Below are positions 26,501-34,479 of a stretch of DNA of 64,000 bases, one piece after another; the first letter of the stretch is position 1; each line of letters starts with the position of its first letter. The notes beneath the pieces are model-generated. The model worked only from the letters and a program-made list of their open reading frames with translations. It was not told where the DNA came from and made no database searches. This DNA comes from Cellulosimicrobium funkei (GTDB taxonomy: Bacteria > Actinomycetota > Actinomycetes > Actinomycetales > Cellulomonadaceae): positions 62,001 through 126,000 of the forward strand of contig NZ_SOZH01000003.1 in assembly GCF_004519295.1 (NCBI RefSeq), in the 5' to 3' direction. The translations under genes and the position numbers were made by a program.

Positions 26501-27168
26501 TGCGCGACCTCGTGCGGCGCGTCGACCTCACGACCGCCCAGCTCGAGGGGCTCGCGACCGCCGGCGCGACCGACGGCCTCGGCGTGACGCGACGCGAGGC
26601 GCTGTGGGCGGCCGGCGCGCTCGCGCAGGAGGGTCCGGGGACGCTGCCGGGCGTGAGCGTCGGCGTCGAGGCGCCGGCGCTGCCCGGCATGACCGACGTC
26701 GAGACCGCCGTCGCCGACGTCTGGGCCACGGGCGTGTCGACCGACTCCTACCCGACGCAGTACGTCCGCGACGGCCTCACCGCGGCCGGGGTGCTCACCG
26801 TCGTCGGCGCCGTGGCGGTGTCGCGCGAGATCGAGCAGGTCGACGAGGCGGAGCGCGCGGCGGGCGAGGTGCCGGGCACGCGCCCGCACCCGTCGTCGCG
26901 CGTCGCCGTGGGCGGCGTCGTCACGCACCGGCAACGGCCCGGGACCGCCGGGGGCGTGACGTTCCTGTCGCTCGAGGACGAGACGGGCATCCTCAACGTC
27001 GTGTGCTCGCCCGGGCTGTGGCAGCGGTTCCGGAAGGTCGCGCGGGGGTCTGCGGCGCTCGTCGTGCGCGGGCGGCTCGAGCGGGCCGACGGCGCCACGA
27101 ACCTCGTCGCGGAGCACCTCGCGCCGCTCTCGCTCCAGGTCGGCACGACCTCGCGCGACTTCCGCTGA
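23518..27168 (+). CDS. dnaE2: Error-prone DNA polymerase DnaE2
   Basis: A 1216-residue C-family polymerase that performs damage-induced mutagenic synthesis with ImuA' and ImuB. It has an N-terminal PHP domain (ELHAHSAFSFLDGASHPEEL, VTDHDGLYG), the palm with PDIDIDIESARREEV near 414-430, GSAANSAVCYALG, the thumb/fingers with IHSGGMVMCDRP and FQVESRAQMATLPRLRPR, and a C-terminal OB fold (GGVVTHRQRPGT...FLSLEDETG). Residues 915-943 are an insertion made of repeat DNA (PADHTGA twice, then ARTGDSRMLGG) between the polymerase core and the helix-hairpin region. ATG 23518 overlaps the end of imuB by 8 bases, so translation is coupled. Confidence 0.95.
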   Translation: MTDRTTGPRYAELHAHSAFSFLDGASHPEELAAEGARLGLSALAVTDHDGLYGVVRFAEAARKVGLPTVFGSELHLPAPTATGAPVLDPPTGLPDPRSTHLLVLARGTQGYRNLSRAIATAHLATGTKGAADYRLEQLAAEAAGQWLVLTGCRKGAVRRALVTSGRAAARRELDRLVALFGADNVAVEITTTDDPRDADLHAALADLAADARLPLVATTAAHYAHPRDADLAGALAAVRARSSLDDLDGWLPGAPTTHLRSAAEMLARHPRHPQAVATAAALGDECAFDLHLVAPDLPPYPVPDGHTEATWLRELVRRGGEDRYGPRGQEKITGAWAQIDHELRVIEDLHFPGYFLVVYDLVEFCRRNGILAQGRGSAANSAVCYALGITAVDAVKHGLLFERFLAPERDGPPDIDIDIESARREEVIQHVYETFGRTHAAQVANVISYRPKSAVRDAARALGYDVGQADAWSKSIERWGSLRGPDPSSPAADRAAKERAIAAKTPGSTGPAAPRVTTRTARKDAATSRLWGSRDWSPDLTGRGARVVDPLAVDEGDVLRADDTHDVVPAHRPPSAAQEGEIPDAVLDLADRMLRLPRHLGIHSGGMVMCDRPVIEVCPVEWARMEGRTVLQWDKEDCADAGLVKFDLLGLGMLTALRIGFDLVERHEGGPRLALHTLPEDDPAVYDLLCAADTVGVFQVESRAQMATLPRLRPRTFYDIVIEVALIRPGPIQGGSVHPYINRARGREEVTFLHPLLEKSLGKTKGVPLFQEQLMQMAIDVAGFSPKESDQLRRAMGSKRSVERMEELRGRLMDGMREKGVTDPAVREEIYDKLKAFADFGFPESHAYSFAFLVYASSWLKVHHPAAFYAGLLAAQPMGFYSPQSLVADARRHGVTVLRPDVNASDVEATVERLPADHTGAPADHTGADHQDARTGDSRMLGGAVGVDTRYGPAPDLGLAVRLGLASVRGLGKDAAERVVAARGAPGEGRAFSDLRDLVRRVDLTTAQLEGLATAGATDGLGVTRREALWAAGALAQEGPGTLPGVSVGVEAPALPGMTDVETAVADVWATGVSTDSYPTQYVRDGLTAAGVLTVVGAVAVSREIEQVDEAERAAGEVPGTRPHPSSRVAVGGVVTHRQRPGTAGGVTFLSLEDETGILNVVCSPGLWQRFRKVARGSAALVVRGRLERADGATNLVAEHLAPLSLQVGTTSRDFR
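26261..26345. repeat. Dispersed repeat cluster inserted in frame in dnaE2
   Basis: Two identical 19-base copies (CCGCCGACCATACGGGTGC at 26261-26279 and 26282-26300) are followed by 26317-26345, which is the same family in the opposite orientation (reverse complement begins CCGCCGAGCATGCGG). The last unit matches 20454-20482 upstream of imuA' at 27 of 29 positions. The whole cluster is read through without a frameshift as about 29 residues of DnaE2. Confidence 0.72.
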
Positions 27169-27278
27169 CGCGGGAGGCGGGACCGCCGCGCCCCGCACGG
27201 CGTGGTAGGAACGGACCGGGTGCCGCGCGTCCGCCGACGTCCGGGCCCGGACCGTCTCGCCGACGAGAGGAACCCGTG

Positions 27279-27563
27279 ATGCCGCCCCGTCTCACCGCCC
27301 GCACGATGCTCTGGACCGGCCTCGGCCTGACCGTCGGGAGCGCGCTCGTCCAGAACATCGGGCTCATGAACGTCACCTACGCGTTCGTCGGCACCTGGTT
27401 CGTGGGCGTGCTGCTCACCGTGCTGCAGGTCGCGTTCACCGGGGGCGTCGTGCTCGCCGCGGGGTCGTTCGTCGTGCGGGCGCTCCAGCCCGACGACGTC
27501 GCCTCCCCCGGGCGGTCGCCCGCCGCGTCGCCGTGGGAGGACCGGGACAACCGGCTGTCCTGA
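27279..27563 (+). CDS. Small membrane protein, 94 aa
   Basis: I do not recognise a family. The protein has two hydrophobic segments (about residues 11-30 and 37-68, the second long enough to be one or two helices) and a short acidic C-terminal tail ending PWEDRDNRLS. A GAGAGGAA ribosome binding site precedes either GTG 27276 or ATG 27279. It starts 110 bases after dnaE2 and may be read with it, but has its own upstream space; membership of the SOS operon is uncertain. Confidence 0.7.
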   Translation: MPPRLTARTMLWTGLGLTVGSALVQNIGLMNVTYAFVGTWFVGVLLTVLQVAFTGGVVLAAGSFVVRALQPDDVASPGRSPAASPWEDRDNRLS

Positions 27564-27634
27564 CCCGGGCGCTCGCGGCCGGTGGACGGGCACGGTCGTG
27601 CGGGGGCTGGTCGTGCGGGCGCGGTCGGCGCGGC

Positions 27635-28036
27635 CTACGGGCCGACCGGCACCGCGACGCACACCTCGAACGTGTCCCGTGCGCGGCGCAGCAGGTACCG
27701 CACCTCCTGCGCCTCCTGCTCGTTCGCGTACTCGTCGCGGTAGCTCCAGCGCGCGTGCGCCCAGACGAGCGCGTCGCCGACCTCCTCGACCCCGACGAGG
27801 TGCGCGACCACGCCGACGAGCCCGCGCTCGCGGAACCCCCGAGCGATCTCGGCCGTCGACGCGCGGACGTCCTCGGGGTCGCCGAGGAGCACCGAGCCCG
27901 TCGTGCCGACGACGAGCGCCGGGAAGGCGTAGCTCTCGCCGATCGTGTCGAGGTCGCCCGTCGAGAGCGCGACGCCGTAGGTCGTGAGGAACGTGCGGAC
28001 GTCGTCGGCATCGAAGGACTCGGTGGAGGGCTCCAT
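27635..28036 (-). CDS. SnoaL/NTF2-like protein
   Basis: A 133-residue cone-fold (NTF2/SnoaL/DUF4440-like) protein. The opening DVRTFLTTYGVALSTGDLDTIGESYAFPALVV and the later RGLVGVVAHLVGVEEVGDALVWAHARWSYRDE follow the helix-then-sheet plan of these small ligand-binding or enzyme folds. There is no signal peptide. The neighbours (oxidoreductase upstream, membrane protein convergent) do not suggest a substrate. Function unknown. Confidence 0.75.
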   Translation of the reverse strand: MEPSTESFDADDVRTFLTTYGVALSTGDLDTIGESYAFPALVVGTTGSVLLGDPEDVRASTAEIARGFRERGLVGVVAHLVGVEEVGDALVWAHARWSYRDEYANEQEAQEVRYLLRRARDTFEVCVAVPVGP

Positions 28037-28098
28037 GGTCCCGTTCTACCCCGTCCGCCGCGCCCCGGCGCGGGCGGCGAGGCCCGCGGTCCCCGGGG

Positions 28099-29109
28099 TC
28101 AGGGCCGCAGCGCCGCCCCGACCTGCTCGAGGAGCGCGAGGTCGGCGAGGATCGTCGCGTGCTCGTCGGCGATCCGGCCCGCGTCGTCGGCGATCCGGCC
28201 CGCGTCGTCGGCGGGGTACGCCGTCGTGCGCGCCGCGGTAGGCGTCGTCGTGGTGGTCCCGGGCGCGAGGACCGCGAGCCCGTGCTCGACCACCGGGGCG
28301 AGGTAGTCGGCGTCGAGCGCGACCTCGGTGCGCTCGACGCCGCGGGGCGTGCGCACCGCGACCGCGAACCCCGCGGTGGGGTGGGCGCCCGGGTCCAGGA
28401 GGAGCAGCCGGACGTCGACACCGCCCAGCCGCGTCGTGGCGACGATCCCGTCCGCCGAGCGCGTCACGACGGGCGGCGACCACGCCGACCCGGGCGGCGC
28501 ACCCACGACGGCGCGCGCGGCCTCGACGGCGTGGATGCCGAGGAAGAACAGCCCGTCGCGCTCGTCGTGCGGGTCCGCCGGGCCGGACACCTCGACGGCG
28601 AGCCCGGGCGGCGACGCCGCTGGCCCGGGTGGCGCCGTGGGTGCCCCGGCGACGAGCGGCGTGACGGAACCTCCGGCGGCGGACGCGAGGGCGGCGTGCG
28701 CCGCCGCGACCTCGGGGGCGAACCGCAGCGCGGACGCCGTCGTCACGGCCGTGCCGTGCGCGCGCGCCACGTCGAGCGTCGCCCGCGCGTCGGCCACGGA
28801 CGCGGCGAACGGCTTGTCCACGAGCACCGGGACGCCCGCCGCGAGGAGCGCACGCGTCGCGGCGCCGTGCCGCCGCCCCGCGCGGTGGGCGACGATCGCG
28901 GCGTCGACCTTCCCGACGACGTCGGGCACGGTGGTGTCGCCCGCGTCCAGGAGCAGCCCGCCGGCCGCGGCCAGCTCCGCCCGGCGGTCCGGCTCCCCGT
29001 CGACGAGCGCCACGAGCCGCACGCCCGGCCAGCGCCGCTCGGCGGCCACGAGCCGTACGTAGTGGTCGGCGTGGGACGAGTCGAGACCGACGAGGCCGAG
29101 GCGCAGCAC
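28099..29109 (-). CDS. Gfo/Idh/MocA-family oxidoreductase
   Basis: A 336-residue NAD(P)-dependent dehydrogenase of the Gfo/Idh/MocA type. The N-terminal Rossmann domain starts MLRLGLVGLDSSHADHY, with the later block GVPVLVDKPFAASVADAR supplying the usual catalytic Lys (normally EKP; here DKP). The C-terminal alpha/beta domain contains FFLGIHAVEAARAVVG. GLDSSH in place of the usual glycine-rich GxGxxG is atypical and found in a subset of homologs. Near the C-terminus a 21-base tandem repeat encodes DDAGRIA twice. Substrate unknown; likely a sugar or cyclitol derivative. Confidence 0.83.
   Translation of the reverse strand: MLRLGLVGLDSSHADHYVRLVAAERRWPGVRLVALVDGEPDRRAELAAAGGLLLDAGDTTVPDVVGKVDAAIVAHRAGRRHGAATRALLAAGVPVLVDKPFAASVADARATLDVARAHGTAVTTASALRFAPEVAAAHAALASAAGGSVTPLVAGAPTAPPGPAASPPGLAVEVSGPADPHDERDGLFFLGIHAVEAARAVVGAPPGSAWSPPVVTRSADGIVATTRLGGVDVRLLLLDPGAHPTAGFAVAVRTPRGVERTEVALDADYLAPVVEHGLAVLAPGTTTTTPTAARTTAYPADDAGRIADDAGRIADEHATILADLALLEQVGAALRP
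28163..28211. repeat. 21-bp tandem repeat within the Gfo/Idh/MocA gene
   Basis: A 21-base unit (28163-28183) is repeated exactly at 28184-28204 and begins a third time. It is in frame and duplicates seven residues (DDAGRIA) in the surface helix region near the C-terminus, suggesting replication slippage. Confidence 0.8.
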
Positions 29110-29145
29110 GCGGTCGATCGTCGCACGCTGGTCCGGGCCCGGTCG

Positions 29146-30078
29146 TCACCACGCCTGGGCGAGCAGCACCGCGAAGAGCTCGTCGGCGTCCGTCTCGAGC
29201 CCGCGCCCGGCGAACCACGCGGCCATCGTGCGGCAGTCGCGCAGCAGGAGCTCGGTGCCGAACGGGTTCGCCACGAGGTCCACGACCTGCGGCAGGTCGA
29301 TGACGACGATCCGCTCACCGTCCGCCAGGACGTTGTACGGCGACAGGTCGCCGTGCGCGTAGCCGAGCCGGGCGAGCACGGCCATGGCGTCGCGGACCTG
29401 GTCCCACCACGACGCGAGGAGGTCGCGGTCGGGCCGCGTGCGCGCGAGCCGAGGTGCGGCCTCGTGCGACACGCCGTCGGACGTGCCGACGAACTCCATG
29501 AGGATCTCGTCGCCGTCGATCTGGACGGGGTACGGGACGGGCGCACCGGCCGACCACAGCTCGCACAGCGCGGCGAACTCCGCCGCGGCCCACTGCCCGG
29601 CCGCGACCTGGCGGCCGTAGCGCGACTTGCGGTCGAGGGCGCGACGGTCGCGCGTCCGGCGCACGCGGCGGTCCTCGGTGTAGACGGTGTCGCGCCGGAA
29701 CGAGCGGTGGTCGAGGTCGCGGTAGCGCTTCGCGGCGAGCAGGCTGCGGCGCGCGGGGTCGCCGGGGACGGCCCGCTCCAGGAGGAAGACGTCCGCCTCC
29801 TTGCCGGTCTTGAGCAGGCCGAGCTCGGTGTCGAGGGCCGCGTCGGCCGTCACCACCCAGTCGGGGCGCGGCTCCGGCCCGCGCTGTCCCTTCTCGACAG
29901 CGGACCACGTGGACCAGCGCTGGTCGTCGCCGAGCGCCGCGTCGAGGACGCCGGCCTCGGCCTCGGCGTCGGCCAGGTCGGCGAGGCGCCGCAGGCGGCG
30001 CGGCGGGGGAGTGCGGGGGTCGCGCGCCAGGGCGGGCGGGAGGGAGAGGTCGGGGTACGGCAGGTCGTGCTCGGGCAC
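29146..30078 (-). CDS. RIO-type serine/threonine protein kinase
   Basis: A 310-residue RIO1-like atypical kinase. The nucleotide loop reads [15 protein letters not shown], the ATP-binding lysine lies in [17 protein letters not shown], and the catalytic and metal-binding segments are [12 protein letters not shown] and [11 protein letters not shown], matching RIO signatures (HGDLSEYN and IDxxQ). Eukaryotic and archaeal RIO kinases act in ribosome maturation; bacterial ones are little studied. The gene is separated from the divergent CtpE-like ATPase by about 250 bases, in which a 19-codon ORF with a strong ribosome binding site lies on the same strand (30166-30225). Confidence 0.9.
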   Translation of the reverse strand: MPEHDLPYPDLSLPPALARDPRTPPPRRLRRLADLADAEAEAGVLDAALGDDQRWSTWSAVEKGQRGPEPRPDWVVTADAALDTELGLLKTGKEADVFLLERAVPGDPARRSLLAAKRYRDLDHRSFRRDTVYTEDRRVRRTRDRRALDRKSRYGRQVAAGQWAAAEFAALCELWSAGAPVPYPVQIDGDEILMEFVGTSDGVSHEAAPRLARTRPDRDLLASWWDQVRDAMAVLARLGYAHGDLSPYNVLADGERIVVIDLPQVVDLVANPFGTELLLRDCRTMAAWFAGRGLETDADELFAVLLAQAW

Positions 30079-30165
30079 GGGGGGCTCCTCGGGGGAGGGG
30101 AGCGCGCGTCGCCGCGGCCGCCGGGCGGCGGTCGGGGACGGTCGTCGCGAGCGGTCGTGGACCGG

Positions 30166-30225
30166 TCAGCGGCGGTGGGTGCTCCCGGGGGTGGTGGACA
30201 CGCGAGCGGGGGTCGTCCAGCTCAT
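30166..30225 (-). CDS. Possible 19-aa leader peptide ahead of the RIO kinase gene
   Basis: This short frame, [19 protein letters not shown], starts with ATG preceded by GGAGAGGAGG at good spacing, a much stronger ribosome binding site than that of most genes here. It ends 87 bases before the RIO kinase start, on the same strand. Thr/Pro-rich content and a terminal His-Arg-Arg could serve translation-dependent attenuation, or it may encode a small protein. Nothing is recognised by family; the evidence is the initiation signal and position only. Confidence 0.4.
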   Translation of the reverse strand: MSWTTPARVSTTPGSTHRR

Positions 30226-30318
30226 GGCGTTCCTCCTCTCCTCCGGTGCCCGACGACGCGGGCGACGTGCTGGACCGTCTCATCGCCGCGCGGCCCGGCG
30301 CAACGGAATTACGGCGGA

Positions 30319-30324
30319 TACGAT
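30319..30324 (+). promoter_or_regulatory. -10 box of a leaderless promoter
   Basis: TACGAT fits TANNNT and ends 7 bases before the ATG of the CtpE-like gene, the same geometry as the two leaderless iron promoters. No ribosome binding site precedes the ATG. No good -35 is visible. Confidence 0.55.
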
Positions 30325-30331
30325 CGCGCCC

Positions 30332-32770
30332 ATGACGGCGCCGTCGACGAGGGCTGCGGGACTGACGTCACGAGACGTCGAAGAACGCGTCGCCGACGGC
30401 AGGGTCAACCGGTTGCCGCCCCGTTCGGGGCGGACGACCTGGGACATCGTCCGCGCCAACACCGCGACGCGGATCAACGCCCTGCTCGGGGTGCTCCTCG
30501 TCCTGGCGCTGAGCACGGGCTCGCTCATCAACAGCCTCTTCGGTCTCGCGATCCTCGCCAACGCCGGCATCGGGATCGTCCAGGAGCTGCGCGCGAAGCG
30601 CACCCTGGACGCGCTGGCGATCGTGGCGCGGGCGCCGGTGCGCGTGCGCCGCGACGGGGCGGTGACGGAGGTCGACCAGGCGGACGTCGTCGTCGACGAC
30701 GTCGTCGAGCTCGGCGCCGGGGACCAGGTCGTGGTCGACGGCCCGGTGGTCGAGTCCGCGTCGCTCGAGGTCGACGAGTCCCTCCTCACGGGCGAGGCCG
30801 ACCCCGTCGTGAAGAGGCCCGGGGACCGGCTCCTGTCCGGGAGCTTCGTGGCGGCCGGGTCGGGCGCCTACCGGGCGACGGACGTCGGCCCGGCCGCGTA
30901 CGCCGCGCGGCTCGCGCACGAGGCGAGCGCTTTCACGCTCGTGCGCTCGGAGCTACGGTCCGGCATCGACTCGATCCTGCGGGTCATCACGTGGCTGCTG
31001 GTGCCCGCGGGCGTCCTCACGGTGGTGAACCAGCTCGTCATCTCGCGGCAGGGGTTCCGGCAGTCCGTGCTCGGCATGGTCGCCGCCCTCGTGCCCATGG
31101 TCCCCGAGGGCCTCGTGCTCCTGACCTCCGTCGCCTTCGCGATCGGGGTGGTCCGGCTCGGCCGGCGTCGGTGCCTCGTCCAGGAGCTGCCGGCCATCGA
31201 GGGGCTGGCGCGCGTCGACGTGGTGTGCGCGGACAAGACGGGCACGCTCACGGAGAACGGGATGCGCCTCGCCCGGGTGGACGTGCTCGACGGCCCCCGG
31301 GACGAGGTGGAGCGCGCCCTGGCGGCGCTCGCCGCCCTCGATCCGCGGCCCAACGCGTCCGTCGCCGCGGTCGCGGAGGCGTTCCCGGATGCACCGGGCT
31401 GGCGGGCGACCGCCGTCGTCCCGTTCTCGTCGGCCACGAAGTGGTCCGGCATGTCCTTCGTGGACGCCGACGGCCCGCAGGGGAGCTGGGTGCTCGGCGC
31501 GGCCGACGTGCTGCTGGACCCCCGGTCCGCCGTGGCGCACCAGGCGACGGCCCTCGGCGCCGACGGCCTGCGGGTGCTGCTCCTCGCGTCGACCGACGCC
31601 CCGGTCGACGCCGCCGCCCCGGACGGACGCGCTCCGGGGCGCCTCGTCCCGCGGGCGCTCGTCGCGCTCGAGCAGCGGGTGCGCGCGGACGCTCGGCAGA
31701 CGCTGGACTACTTCGACGCCCAGGGCGTCACGGTGAAGGTCGTCTCGGGCGACAACCCGGTGTCCGTCGCCGCGGTCGCGCGGTCCCTCGGCCTCGGCGG
31801 TCCCGAGACGTCGGTCGACGCCCGGAGCCTGCCCGTCGACCGTGCGGAGCTCGCGACGGTCGTGGAGGGTGCCACGACGTTCGGCCGGGTGCGGCCGGAC
31901 CAGAAGCGGGCCGTCGTCGGGGCGCTGCAGGCGCGCGGGCACACCGTCGCCATGACGGGGGACGGCGTGAACGACGTGCTGGCTCTCAAGGACGCGGACA
32001 TCGGCGTGGCGATGGGGTCCGGGAGCCCGGCCGCGCGGTCCGTGGCGCAGATCGTCCTGCTGGACGACCGCTTCGCGACGCTGCCGTCCGTCGTCGGGGA
32101 AGGGCGCCGGGTGATCGGGAACATCGAACGGGTCGCGCACCTCTTCCTCACCAAGACCGTGTACGCGGTGGTGCTGGCCGTCCTCGTCGGCCTCGCGGGG
32201 GTCGGCGCCCGGCTCCTCGGGGCCGCGCCCGTCTCCTACCCGTTCCTGCCGATCCACGTGACCGTCGCGGCGTGGTTCACCATCGGGGTCCCCGCGTTCG
32301 TCATGTCCCTGGCGCCCAACGACGAGCGGGCGCGCCCGGGCTTCGTGCCGAGGGTGCTCCGGCTCGCGGTGCCCGCGGGCGTCTCGATCGGCGTCATGAC
32401 CTTCTTGTGCTATCTCGTGGTGGACCCGGGCGCGGGCGGGGCGTCGCTGGGCGGCGCGACGGACACGCTCGCCCCGGCGGAGGTCCGCGCGTCCACCGCT
32501 GCGCTCGTCACCCTGCTCGTGGGTGCCCTGTGGGTGCTCGCCGTCGTGGCGCGCCCGTACACGGCGTGGAAGGTCCTCCTGGTCGGCTTCTGCGCGGTGT
32601 TCTACGTGGCGCTCTTCAGCATCCCCGCGGCGAGGGAGCTCCTGTCGCTCGACGTCTCCGACCCCGGGACGCTCGGCGTCGGCCTGGCGTGCGGCGCGCT
32701 CGCGATCCTCCTCACCGAGGCGCTGCGGTGGTCGACGGCGCGCGTCCCCCGCGCCCGCGCCGTCGGCTGA
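30332..32770 (+). CDS. ctpE: P-type ATPase, CtpE-like (calcium-type)
   Basis: An 812-residue P-type ATPase close in layout to mycobacterial CtpE, a calcium-transporting pump needed for envelope integrity. The N-terminal part ([17 protein letters not shown]...[18 protein letters not shown]) and [25 protein letters not shown] resemble CtpE closely. TGEA is at 153-156, PEGL at 258-261, the phosphorylated Asp301 is in [10 protein letters not shown], and [21 protein letters not shown] follows. It lacks metal-binding CPC and N-terminal heavy-metal domains. The mRNA appears leaderless. Distinct from the P2A pump at 882-3770. Confidence 0.85.
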   Translation: MTAPSTRAAGLTSRDVEERVADGRVNRLPPRSGRTTWDIVRANTATRINALLGVLLVLALSTGSLINSLFGLAILANAGIGIVQELRAKRTLDALAIVARAPVRVRRDGAVTEVDQADVVVDDVVELGAGDQVVVDGPVVESASLEVDESLLTGEADPVVKRPGDRLLSGSFVAAGSGAYRATDVGPAAYAARLAHEASAFTLVRSELRSGIDSILRVITWLLVPAGVLTVVNQLVISRQGFRQSVLGMVAALVPMVPEGLVLLTSVAFAIGVVRLGRRRCLVQELPAIEGLARVDVVCADKTGTLTENGMRLARVDVLDGPRDEVERALAALAALDPRPNASVAAVAEAFPDAPGWRATAVVPFSSATKWSGMSFVDADGPQGSWVLGAADVLLDPRSAVAHQATALGADGLRVLLLASTDAPVDAAAPDGRAPGRLVPRALVALEQRVRADARQTLDYFDAQGVTVKVVSGDNPVSVAAVARSLGLGGPETSVDARSLPVDRAELATVVEGATTFGRVRPDQKRAVVGALQARGHTVAMTGDGVNDVLALKDADIGVAMGSGSPAARSVAQIVLLDDRFATLPSVVGEGRRVIGNIERVAHLFLTKTVYAVVLAVLVGLAGVGARLLGAAPVSYPFLPIHVTVAAWFTIGVPAFVMSLAPNDERARPGFVPRVLRLAVPAGVSIGVMTFLCYLVVDPGAGGASLGGATDTLAPAEVRASTAALVTLLVGALWVLAVVARPYTAWKVLLVGFCAVFYVALFSIPAARELLSLDVSDPGTLGVGLACGALAILLTEALRWSTARVPRARAVG

Positions 32771-32778
32771 GGACGGGC

Positions 32779-33606
32779 TCAGGCCGCCCCGGACGCGAGG
32801 ACCTGGATCGCCGCCACCACGCGCTCGTACGTGCCCAGGGTGTCGAAGCCCATCTGGTCGAGCGCCGACCACACGAACCCGACCGTCGCGTACATCCCGA
32901 CGGCCGTCGCGAGGATCCACTCGCGCACCGACCCCGTGGAGCCGAGCAGGGGGAGGGCGAAGCTCCCGCTCGGGCGCCACACGTCGTCGACGACGAGCGA
33001 GCGCCGCACCCAGCGCGGCGAGCGGATCTTCACCGGCCACAGCAGAGGGGCGCCGTTGGTCGTGAGCACGTCGCCGAGGATGTGGATCGCGACGCCGAGC
33101 CCGACCGCGACGGGGAGCCAGTTCCACTCCTCCGGGGAGAACAGGGCGACGAGCACGGCGACGGTGAGCGACGTCACCCACGGCACGAGCTTGCCGCGCC
33201 GCGTGAGCTTGAGCGCCTTGAGCGCGAGCGCGACGAGCAGCACCGCGAGCAGCCCGCCGCCGACGTAGACCGTGCCGAAGCTCGCCGTCTCGACCGTGAC
33301 GAGCCCCGCGAGCCAGGCGAGCGCGGTGAACACCGCGATGCCGAGGAACGAGTGCGTGCCCTGGCGGTGCCCGCCCGCGACCGTCTCCACGGCGTCGGAC
33401 ACCCACTCGCTCACGGGCGGCAGCGAGTGCGCGAACGTGCCGTTGTGATGGTCGGCGTCGGGGAGGAGCGCGGCCCCGGCGCACACGACCGCACCCGTCA
33501 TGACCCCGACCGACGACACGGGGTGCCAGCCGAGGGCGAACGGGGCCGTGGACGTCACGGCGATCCACGCCGCCGCACCGGTCGCGGCGTGGTTGGCACC
33601 CATCAT
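32779..33606 (-). CDS. Membrane-bound metal-dependent hydrolase family protein (DUF457/YdjM-like)
   Basis: A 275-residue integral membrane protein with about five to six helices. The N-terminal block MMGANHAATGAAAW and LLPDADHHNGTFAHSLPPVSEW, then GGHRQGTHSFLG, give the His/Asp pattern (HxxTG, PDxDH, RxxTHS) of the DUF457/YdjM membrane hydrolase group. The C-terminal domain is soluble and beta-rich. In E. coli YdjM is SOS-controlled, but no LexA box is seen upstream here. AGGAGA lies 9 bases before the ATG. Its 3' end is 8 bases from the CtpE-like stop (convergent). Biochemical role unknown. Confidence 0.83.
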   Translation of the reverse strand: MMGANHAATGAAAWIAVTSTAPFALGWHPVSSVGVMTGAVVCAGAALLPDADHHNGTFAHSLPPVSEWVSDAVETVAGGHRQGTHSFLGIAVFTALAWLAGLVTVETASFGTVYVGGGLLAVLLVALALKALKLTRRGKLVPWVTSLTVAVLVALFSPEEWNWLPVAVGLGVAIHILGDVLTTNGAPLLWPVKIRSPRWVRRSLVVDDVWRPSGSFALPLLGSTGSVREWILATAVGMYATVGFVWSALDQMGFDTLGTYERVVAAIQVLASGAA

Positions 33607-33986
33607 GGCGGCGCATCTCCTGTCGTCAGGCCCGCGCGCGGTTCGTCGGCGTCAGGAGGTCTGTCCGGAACGTCCGGAACCCTACCCGGTGCCGCCGACA
33701 GCGTCGGTCGGTCGCCCGGAACGCCGAGGACCTTCGCGCCCGCGAGGAGAAAAGTGTGCCAAGCGGCCGAGCATCAGCCCGGGCCGGTCGCTGGAGCCCG
33801 GCCGACCGAGCCCTGACGGCGGAGGCGGAGGCCGTGTCCTGCGCGGAGGGTGCGCGGGGAGCCGGGGGTGGCACGGGGGCGCAGGGCGGGCGAGCTCGTC
33901 TGCGGTGAGGAAAGGCCGACAGACGGGATAACCGGGTGGTGCGCGGGCCGCGGTCGAAGATTCTCCGACGAATTCGAGAAATGGGG
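33607..33986. other. Gene-free stretch between the DUF457-like gene and the sORF promoter
   Basis: No coding region is supported here. It contains a perfect direct repeat of GTCCGGAAC (33663-33671 and 33672-33680), which could be a regulatory site for the minus-strand gene, and falling GC content towards 33950. I see no RNA gene or mobile element. Confidence 0.5.
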
Positions 33987-34015
33987 TTGTGCGGTTCGGG
34001 AAAGGCGCGTACGGT
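33987..34015 (+). promoter_or_regulatory. Promoter of the 34.1-kb small transcript
   Basis: TTGTGC (33987-33992) and TACGGT (34010-34015) are separated by exactly 17 bases, a good sigma-70-type pair. Transcription would start near 34022 and run through a 43-codon ORF to the terminator at 34228-34264. Confidence 0.6.
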
Positions 34016-34077
34016 CTACCTCGGTCGACGACATTCCGGTGCGTGGACCACCCGACACGACCGAGAGGAGCAGTGCC

Positions 34078-34209
34078 GTGCGCGAACCCGTCCAGCAGGA
34101 CCGGCGACGTCCCGTCCTGCCCTGCGAGCAGGCGCGCGTCGTGCTGCCTGTGGCGTATCTCCGCGTGTCCCCGTTCCTCGCCGGCGACCCCGGCGGTCCT
34201 GTCGTCTGA
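34078..34209 (+). CDS. Small ORF, 43 aa, in its own transcription unit
   Basis: GTG 34078 is preceded by GAGAGGAG at 9 bases. The product is a basic N-terminal part (QQDRRRPVLPCEQAR) followed by a hydrophobic stretch, VVLPVAYLRVSPFLAG, and ends GDPGGPVV. It is not recognised. GC at third positions is lower than in neighbouring genes. A promoter with 17-base spacing lies upstream and a hairpin with a T run follows 18 bases after the stop, so the interval is expressed as a unit; whether the product is the peptide or the RNA (about 240 nt) is open. Confidence 0.45.
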   Translation: MREPVQQDRRRPVLPCEQARVVLPVAYLRVSPFLAGDPGGPVV

Positions 34210-34227
34210 CCACAGCGTCGTCACGAC

Positions 34228-34264
34228 AGGCCGCCCCGGACATCGCCGGAGCGGCCTTTTTCTT
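34228..34264 (+). terminator. Rho-independent terminator with T run
   Basis: AGGCCGC pairs with GCGGCCT and an inner CCGG/CCGG extends the stem; TTTTTCTT follows directly. It is the only hairpin in the window with a classic T tract and closes the small transcription unit starting near 34022. Confidence 0.85.
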
Positions 34265-34363
34265 GTGCGGGAATGCACCCGGCCGGGGTGCATTGATCGT
34301 GCTGCCCTTCTGTTTTCTCCGCCGTCGGCGCGCATTTGTCGTGCGCCTGCGGGGAAAAGCACT

Positions 34364-34435
34364 GCCTTCGTGGTCCAACGGACACGACGCCGCTCTACGG
34401 AAGCGGAGACGGGGGTTCGACTCCCTCCGAGGGCA
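34364..34435 (+). tRNA. tRNA-Arg (anticodon ACG)
   Basis: A 72-nt cloverleaf. The acceptor GCCTTCG pairs with CGAGGGC (one G-U), the anticodon stem CCGCT/AGCGG closes loop CTACGGA with anticodon ACG, and the T arm GGGGG-TTCGACT-CCCTC is intact. The D arm is short, GTC/GAC with a 10-base loop, unusual for tRNA-Arg. The variable loop is 4 nt. A73 is followed by CC and then T, so CCA is not fully encoded. It reads CGU/CGC/CGA after A34 deamination. It lies 44 nt before a second tRNA-Arg. Confidence 0.82.
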
Positions 34436-34479
34436 CCTGGACGCCTCGCGTCCCGTCTGCTCGACGTTAAGGAGCACCA

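Noticed and set aside
32779-33606. SOS control of the DUF457/YdjM-like gene
   Set aside because: E. coli YdjM is LexA-controlled, but no TCGAAC-N4-GTTCGA box lies upstream here; only a GTCCGGAAC direct repeat is seen.
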